In this document: piece after piece, positions 1 to 3,057 of the stretch
How the letters are laid out: each line of letters opens with the position of its first letter
Numbering within the stretch: the first letter of the stretch is position 1
NCBI GenBank assembly: GCA_946886085.1
Contig: CAMPHX010000098.1
Location: forward strand, 1 to 5,909
DNA from: an uncultured Flavobacteriales bacterium
GTDB lineage: Bacteria > Bacteroidota > Bacteroidia > Flavobacteriales > Vicingaceae
Length of the DNA stretch: 5,909 nucleotides
Direction: 5' to 3'
The notes under the pieces: generated by a model
Told to the model about the DNA's origin: nothing
Seen by the model: only the letters and a program-made list of their open reading frames with translations
Databases searched by the model: none
Position numbers and translations under genes: made by a program

Positions 1-38
1 ACTTAAAAGCTGACTTAGAAAAAGAAGAAAAAAAATAA
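1..38 (+). CDS. C-terminal end of an unidentified upstream gene (partial)
   Basis: Read from base 3, the frame gives LKADLEKEEKK and then a TAA stop at 36-38. The other two forward frames are closed by stops within the first 12 bases. A lysine/glutamate-rich tail like this is common at protein C-termini, and it is followed by a good intrinsic terminator, which supports it being the true end of a + strand gene. Eleven residues are too few to name the product. It could also be chance reading of A-rich sequence. Confidence 0.5.
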   Translation, partial: LKADLEKEEKK

Positions 39-50
39 TTTTTCTTCTTT
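21..50 (+). other. A/T-rich perfect hairpin enclosing the upstream gene's stop codon
   Basis: Positions 21-32 (AAAGAAGAAAAA) are exactly complementary to 39-50 (TTTTTCTTCTTT), a 12-bp stem with a 6-nt loop (33-38) whose last three bases are the TAA stop. Only two pairs are G-C, so the stem is weak. It may form a tandem with the stronger terminator that starts 12 nt later, or may simply reflect a Lys/Glu-rich codon run meeting a T-rich trailer. Confidence 0.35.
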
Positions 51-61
51 AAAACAATAGC

Positions 62-100
62 AAAAACTGCCTTGATGAATTTCAAGGCAGTTTTTTTTTT
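62..100 (+). terminator. Intrinsic (Rho-independent) terminator of the upstream gene
   Basis: CTGCCTTGA (67-75) pairs perfectly with TCAAGGCAG (82-90) around a 6-nt loop. Five A residues (62-66) extend the stem against the first T residues, giving 14 bp, and a run of ten T follows (91-100). This is a textbook + strand terminator. The A run on the 5' side could make it weakly functional on the other strand too. It lies upstream of the proposed pyrR promoter, so it most simply ends the preceding transcript rather than attenuating pyrR. Confidence 0.85.
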
Positions 101-127
101 GAGAAAATCAAAAAAATACAACATAAA

Positions 128-160
128 TTGCAACTACAAACAACTTAGTATCTATATTTG
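128..160 (+). promoter_or_regulatory. Bacteroidota-type promoter for pyrR-pyrB
   Basis: TATATTTG at 153-160 matches the Bacteroidota -7 consensus TAnnTTTG perfectly, and TTG at 128-130 sits 22 nt upstream, near the expected distance for the -33 element. The -7 box ends 7 nt before the pyrR ATG, so the transcript would carry an untranslated leader of only a few bases or none. The motif assignment is from sequence; the start point of transcription is inferred. Confidence 0.6.
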
Positions 161-167
161 CAGATAC

Positions 168-716
168 ATGCAAAGTTCGGATAGAATCATATTAGACCCT
201 AAACAATTTGAACTAACAATCAAAAGATTATCTCACCAGCTTATTGAAAATTATGGTGACTTTAAAGATACTGTTATTATAGGGCTTCAACCCAGAGGTT
301 ATTTCTTAGCAGAAAGAATTCATCAAGAGTTAATGAAAATTGATGCTAAACTCGATATTAAACTCGGTTCGCTCGATGTTACTTTCTATAGAGATGATTT
401 TAGAAGACAAGACACCCCTATTATTCCGAACAAAACCGAAATTAATTTTATAATTGAAGACAAAAAAGTTATTCTGATAGATGATGTACTTTTTACCGGA
501 AGAACCATACGCTCCGGATTGGATGCTATGCTAGCATTTGGTCGACCAAAAACCGTTGAATTACTGGTTTTAATAAACCGAAGGTATAAAAGAGATTTGC
601 CCATACAAGCAGATTATATCGGGAAAAACGTGCATTCAATTGTTTCAGAAAGAGTTAAAGTAAACTGGAAAAATATTGACAAAGAAGATAAAGTAATTTT
701 ATATACACCGGAATAA
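168..716 (+). CDS. pyrR: PyrR: pyrimidine operon regulator / uracil phosphoribosyltransferase
   Basis: Cytoplasmic type I phosphoribosyltransferase-fold protein of 182 residues, the usual PyrR size. In the family it converts uracil plus PRPP to UMP, and in Bacillus it also binds pyr mRNA to control attenuation. The PRPP-binding loop is residues 101-113 (VILIDDVLFTGRT). Other family signatures are GLQPRG at 39-44, the DVTFYRDDFRR stretch at 70-80, and LPIQADYIGKNV at 144-155. A longer open frame reaches back to a TTG at 72, but that codon lies inside the upstream terminator, and the extra 32 residues precede the normal PyrR N-terminus, so ATG 168 is chosen. No Shine-Dalgarno sequence is present and the promoter -7 box ends just upstream, suggesting near-leaderless initiation. 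pyrB follows after 57 nt with no terminator between them. Identity is firm; whether it regulates RNA in this organism is not shown. Confidence 0.95.
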   Translation: MQSSDRIILDPKQFELTIKRLSHQLIENYGDFKDTVIIGLQPRGYFLAERIHQELMKIDAKLDIKLGSLDVTFYRDDFRRQDTPIIPNKTEINFIIEDKKVILIDDVLFTGRTIRSGLDAMLAFGRPKTVELLVLINRRYKRDLPIQADYIGKNVHSIVSERVKVNWKNIDKEDKVILYTPE

Positions 717-773
717 AGTAATTGAAGATTGGAAATTAGAAATTTAAGATTAAAATAACGATTAACCATTAAA

Positions 774-1700
774 ATGAGTAAGCTAAGCACCAAACATTTA
801 TTAGGAATAAAATACCTTCAGAAAGAAGATATTAACCTGATTTTTGAAACTGCCGATCATTTTAAACAAGTAATTAATCGTCCGATAAAAAAAGTCCCTT
901 CTTTACGAGACATTACCATAGCCAATTTATTTTTCGAGAACTCTACCAGAACCAAACTTTCTTTTGAACTGGCTGAAAAAAGACTTTCTGCCGATGTTAT
1001 CAACTTTGCCTCATCGAGTTCTTCTGTTACCAAAGGAGAAACCTTAATAGATACCGTAAACAACATCCTTTCTATGAAAGTGGACATGGTAGTAATGAGA
1101 CATCCTAATCCGGGAGCCGCTTATTTTCTATCTCAACATGTAGATGCAAAAATTATAAATGCTGGTGATGGTGCTCACGAACATCCTACACAAGCACTGC
1201 TTGATGGATATTCCATGAGAGAGAAATACAAAGATTTAACAGGTAAAAACATTATAATAGTTGGCGACATTACGCACTCAAGAGTGGCATTATCTAACAT
1301 CTTTTGCTTACAAAAAATGGGGGCTAATGTAAAAGTTTGTGGACCACTCACACTAATTCCAAAATACATCAATTCACTTGGTGTAGAGGTTATTTCCAAC
1401 TTAAAAGAAGCCTTAGAATGGTGCGATATTGCTATGATGCTTAGAATACAACTAGAAAGACAAGACACTAAATTTTTCCCATCAATAAGAGAATACACGC
1501 AACAATATGGTTTAAATAAAGAATTGTTAGATTCACTTTCAAAAAAAATAACCATCATGCACCCGGGACCAATTAACAGAGGTGTTGAGATAACTTCTGA
1601 TGTAGCAGATAGCAATCAATCCATCATTTTAAATCAGGTAGAAAACGGTGTGGCTATAAGAATGGCTGTGCTGTATTTGTTAGCAGGCAGGGTTGATTGA
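774..1700 (+). CDS. pyrB: Aspartate carbamoyltransferase catalytic chain
   Basis: Catalyses carbamoyl phosphate plus L-aspartate to N-carbamoyl-L-aspartate, the first committed step of de novo UMP synthesis, in the cytoplasm. The protein has 308 residues, full length for the family. The carbamoyl-phosphate loop STRT is at 57-60, inside FENSTRTKLSFE. SVTKGET (84-90) supplies the mobile-loop Ser/Lys, with K87. R109, HEHPTQ (135-140, H137 and Q140) and R170 in THSR follow. The aspartate-domain motif LRIQLER (223-229) and HPGPINRGVE (263-272) complete the active site, so no key residue is missing. No pyrI regulatory chain gene follows, so a simple catalytic trimer, as in Bacillus, is more likely than the E. 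coli holoenzyme. No TAnnTTTG box is visible in the 57-nt gap after pyrR, suggesting cotranscription from the pyrR promoter. Confidence 0.97.
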   Translation: MSKLSTKHLLGIKYLQKEDINLIFETADHFKQVINRPIKKVPSLRDITIANLFFENSTRTKLSFELAEKRLSADVINFASSSSSVTKGETLIDTVNNILSMKVDMVVMRHPNPGAAYFLSQHVDAKIINAGDGAHEHPTQALLDGYSMREKYKDLTGKNIIIVGDITHSRVALSNIFCLQKMGANVKVCGPLTLIPKYINSLGVEVISNLKEALEWCDIAMMLRIQLERQDTKFFPSIREYTQQYGLNKELLDSLSKKITIMHPGPINRGVEITSDVADSNQSIILNQVENGVAIRMAVLYLLAGRVD

Positions 1701-1735
1701 TTATAATTAGAGATTAATCTGTCAACCGTGAACTG

Positions 1736-1822
1736 AAAAAACCAACAACTATTAACCATTAACCTCAAACTAAACTCATAAACTTTTAAACCAACTTCAA
1801 ACATTAAACTTTAAACATACAA
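1736..1822 (+). other. G-free spacer tract upstream of ppiB
   Basis: The pyrB-ppiB spacer (1701-1824) has no G on the + strand for 87 consecutive bases, built from A/C/T words such as TTAAAC, CCATTAA and TCAAAC. The 12-mer ATTAACCATTAA at 1751-1762 recurs exactly at 761-772, just before pyrB. A 10-base perfect palindrome, AGATTAATCT (1711-1720), lies earlier in the same spacer. No terminator hairpin follows pyrB and no clear TAnnTTTG box precedes ppiB. An unstructured C/A/T-rich leader would suit initiation without a Shine-Dalgarno sequence, but that role is inference. Confidence 0.5.
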
Positions 1823-1824
1823 GC

Positions 1825-2253
1825 ATGAAAGCAATTATCAAAACAGAAAAAGGAGACATGACCGTAGAATTTTACGAAAAAGACGCTCCTAAAACAGTAG
1901 AAAACTTTACCACCTTAGCAAAAAAAGGTTTTTATGATGGGTTAACGTTTCACAGAGTAATTCCTGATTTTGTAATTCAAGGTGGATGCCCTGATGGAAC
2001 CGGTGCTGGTGGACCAGGCTATTCTATCGATTGCGAATTAGATGGTGAAAACCAATATCACGATAGAGGTGTTTTATCTATGGCTCATGCCGGAAGAAAC
2101 ACAGGTGGCTCTCAATTTTTTATTTGCCACAGCAGAAACAATACCGCTCATTTAGACAGAAATCATACTTGTTTCGGCAAAGTGGTAGAGGGTGTTGACA
2201 TTGTTGACGATATTAGACAAGGAGATAAAATTTTGAAAATTGAAGTAATGTAA
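1825..2253 (+). CDS. ppiB: Cyclophilin-type peptidyl-prolyl cis-trans isomerase
   Basis: Single-domain cyclophilin of 142 residues that catalyses cis-trans isomerisation of peptidyl-proline bonds during folding. It has no signal peptide, so it should be cytoplasmic. The length and the [14 protein letters not shown] segment (53-66) closely resemble Bacillus subtilis PpiB. Visible signatures are [13 protein letters not shown] (42-54), [15 protein letters not shown] (86-100) and [15 protein letters not shown] (109-123). By alignment with human cyclophilin A the catalytic residues are kept: R44 (R55), F49 (F60), Q52 (Q63), F99 (F113) and H114 (H126). The position of human W121, which contacts cyclosporin, is H109 here, as in other small bacterial PpiBs, so poor cyclosporin binding is expected. 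The ATG start is the only sensible one for the family N-terminus. A 14-bp hairpin lies 32 nt after the stop. Confidence 0.95.
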   Translation: MKAIIKTEKGDMTVEFYEKDAPKTVENFTTLAKKGFYDGLTFHRVIPDFVIQGGCPDGTGAGGPGYSIDCELDGENQYHDRGVLSMAHAGRNTGGSQFFICHSRNNTAHLDRNHTCFGKVVEGVDIVDDIRQGDKILKIEVM

Positions 2254-2285
2254 TTTTAATTTTCTTTATTTTTATAAATTCATTA

Positions 2286-2318
2286 AAGAAGCGAAGCCTC
2301 TATAAGGCTTCGCTTCTT
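2286..2318 (+). terminator. Strong hairpin between ppiB and the DinB-fold gene, probable terminator
   Basis: AAGAAGCGAAGCCT (2286-2299) pairs perfectly with AGGCTTCGCTTCTT (2305-2318) around the 5-nt loop CTATA, a 14-bp stem. There is no clean T run after it on the + strand; the sequence continues AATTAAAAAAAT, so termination would rely on CTTCTTAATT and may be partial. The next start codon is only 17 nt away, leaving almost no room for a separate downstream promoter. The hairpin may therefore be transcribed as part of the next gene's leader. Confidence 0.6.
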
Positions 2319-2335
2319 AATTAAAAAAATATAGT

Positions 2336-2833
2336 ATGCCAAAATCAGAAACACAAACACTAGTTGAAATGCTTGAATTGTCGAGAGATTTAACCAAGTT
2401 TTACCTCTCTAAATTAAAAGGTAAAGACGAACATAAAATTTTTGAAATTGATGGCAAACAATTTAACAGCATCAGTTGGTTGATTGCTCATATTACTATT
2501 TCAGAAAATTGGTTACTATTAGTTTGTACCGGAGGAGAACGTGTTAAAATTCCATGGGCAAGACAATACGGTTTAGGCTCCATTCCTCCTAAAAAAGAAG
2601 ACGCTCCTTCTTTTGAAGAAATTTTAAAATACTTTAAAGAAGTACATCAAACCGCTATTAATTATGTTAGCCAATTAACTGATGAAGACCTAAGCAAACC
2701 AACCACCAACGGAATCACTTTTGGTGGAGAAGATAGTGTTAGAGCTATTATTAAGCATGCTATTCGTCACGAATGTACTCATTCAGGACATTTAAGCTGG
2801 TTATGTAAATTGTTTGATGTAAAAACCATTTAA
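2336..2833 (+). CDS. DinB-fold (DinB/YfiT-like) putative metal-binding protein
   Basis: Cytoplasmic protein of 165 residues with the four-helix-bundle pattern of the DinB superfamily. It starts with a helix at about 6-28, then ISWLIAHITISENWLL (46-61), which carries the first metal-ligand histidine, H52. A helix at about 93-113 follows, and the final helix has RHECTHSGH (144-152) with H145 and H149 as the HxxxH pair. H52/H145/H149 would form the usual divalent-metal triad. Members include thiol S-transferase-like enzymes (bacillithiol transferases, mycothiol-dependent isomerases) and many proteins of unknown reaction; the substrate cannot be told here. Despite the name, this is unrelated to DNA polymerase IV. 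Length matches the family (roughly 150-170). The start is ATG 2336, 17 nt after the hairpin, with no Shine-Dalgarno sequence. The family call is firm, the function open. Confidence 0.87.
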   Translation: MPKSETQTLVEMLELSRDLTKFYLSKLKGKDEHKIFEIDGKQFNSISWLIAHITISENWLLLVCTGGERVKIPWARQYGLGSIPPKKEDAPSFEEILKYFKEVHQTAINYVSQLTDEDLSKPTTNGITFGGEDSVRAIIKHAIRHECTHSGHLSWLCKLFDVKTI

Positions 2834-2923
2834 AATAAAAATTCAATTGTTCAGTTTATAATCTATGAATTGTAAGACACCAATTAACACACATTAAATA
2901 TTAATTGACTTAGCGTATTAAAA

Positions 2924-2949
2924 ACCTCCTCTTGTGGAAAGGCAGAGGT
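2924..2949. repeat. Palindromic CT/GA element, copy A
   Basis: Imperfect palindrome with arms CCTCT (2928-2932) and AGAGG (2944-2948); ACCTC (2924-2928) and GAGGT (2945-2949) offer an alternative pairing. It aligns with copy B at 2984-3008 at 19 of 25 aligned columns with one gap, keeping both CCTCT/AGAGG arms and the central AAAGG. It is much richer in G+C than the surrounding spacer. It looks like a dispersed intergenic element rather than a terminator, since no T run follows. Confidence 0.5.
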
Positions 2950-2983
2950 ATGAAAAATAAAAATAATTAAAATTCTCCCCCTT

Positions 2984-3008
2984 ACCCCCTCTATTTAAAG
3001 GGAGAGGG
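2984..3008. repeat. Palindromic CT/GA element, copy B
   Basis: CCCTCT (2987-2992) pairs with AGAGGG (3003-3008) around the 10-nt loop ATTTAAAGGG. An alternative, TCTCCC (2974-2979) with GGGAGA (3000-3005), would give a mutually exclusive fold. The element aligns with copy A 34 nt upstream. The strand-asymmetric composition, with C/T on the left and G/A on the right, contrasts sharply with the A+T-rich neighbours. It probably belongs to a family of dispersed repeats in this genome. Confidence 0.55.
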
Positions 3009-3010
3009 AA

Positions 3011-3030
3011 AAGTTATCGGAAGATAACTT
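3011..3030. other. Perfect 8-bp hairpin with GGAA tetraloop
   Basis: AAGTTATC (3011-3018) pairs perfectly with GATAACTT (3023-3030) around GGAA, a GNRA-type tetraloop when read as + strand RNA. It lies 2 nt after repeat copy B and ends 27 nt before the ATG of the TraB/GumN gene. No T run follows, so it is not a normal terminator. It is probably part of the same repeat unit or a structured 5' leader. Confidence 0.6.
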
Positions 3031-3057
3031 GAGGTGAGTCAAAAAAAATATATACTT

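Noticed and set aside
72..167. N-terminal extension of the pyrR reading frame back to TTG/ATG at 72-77
   Set aside because: These codons lie inside the terminator stem-loop and upstream of the likely promoter, and the extra 32 residues have no counterpart in PyrR proteins.
386..1615. Minus-strand open frames opposite pyrR and pyrB (386-604, 857-1087, 1175-1615)
   Set aside because: They are antisense shadows of strongly conserved genes, with no recognisable protein features or promoters of their own.
1702..1707. TATAAT as a -10 box for ppiB
   Set aside because: In A+T-rich sequence this is expected by chance, it does not match the Bacteroidota -7 consensus TAnnTTTG, and it would lie over 110 nt from the start codon.
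2336..2833. Reading the DinB-fold gene as a DNA-damage polymerase
   Set aside because: At 165 residues with a histidine-triad four-helix pattern it belongs to the DinB/YfiT superfamily, which shares only a name with the DinB polymerase IV.
2924..3030. CRISPR-like or terminator interpretation of the spacer repeats
   Set aside because: There are only two diverged copies with one 34-nt gap, no array and no cas genes; neither palindrome is followed by a T run, so neither is a convincing intrinsic terminator.
3031..3038. GAGGTGAG as a Shine-Dalgarno sequence for the gene starting at 3058
   Set aside because: It lies 19 nt before the ATG, too far for normal use, and belongs to the repeat/hairpin cluster; no other gene here uses such a site.
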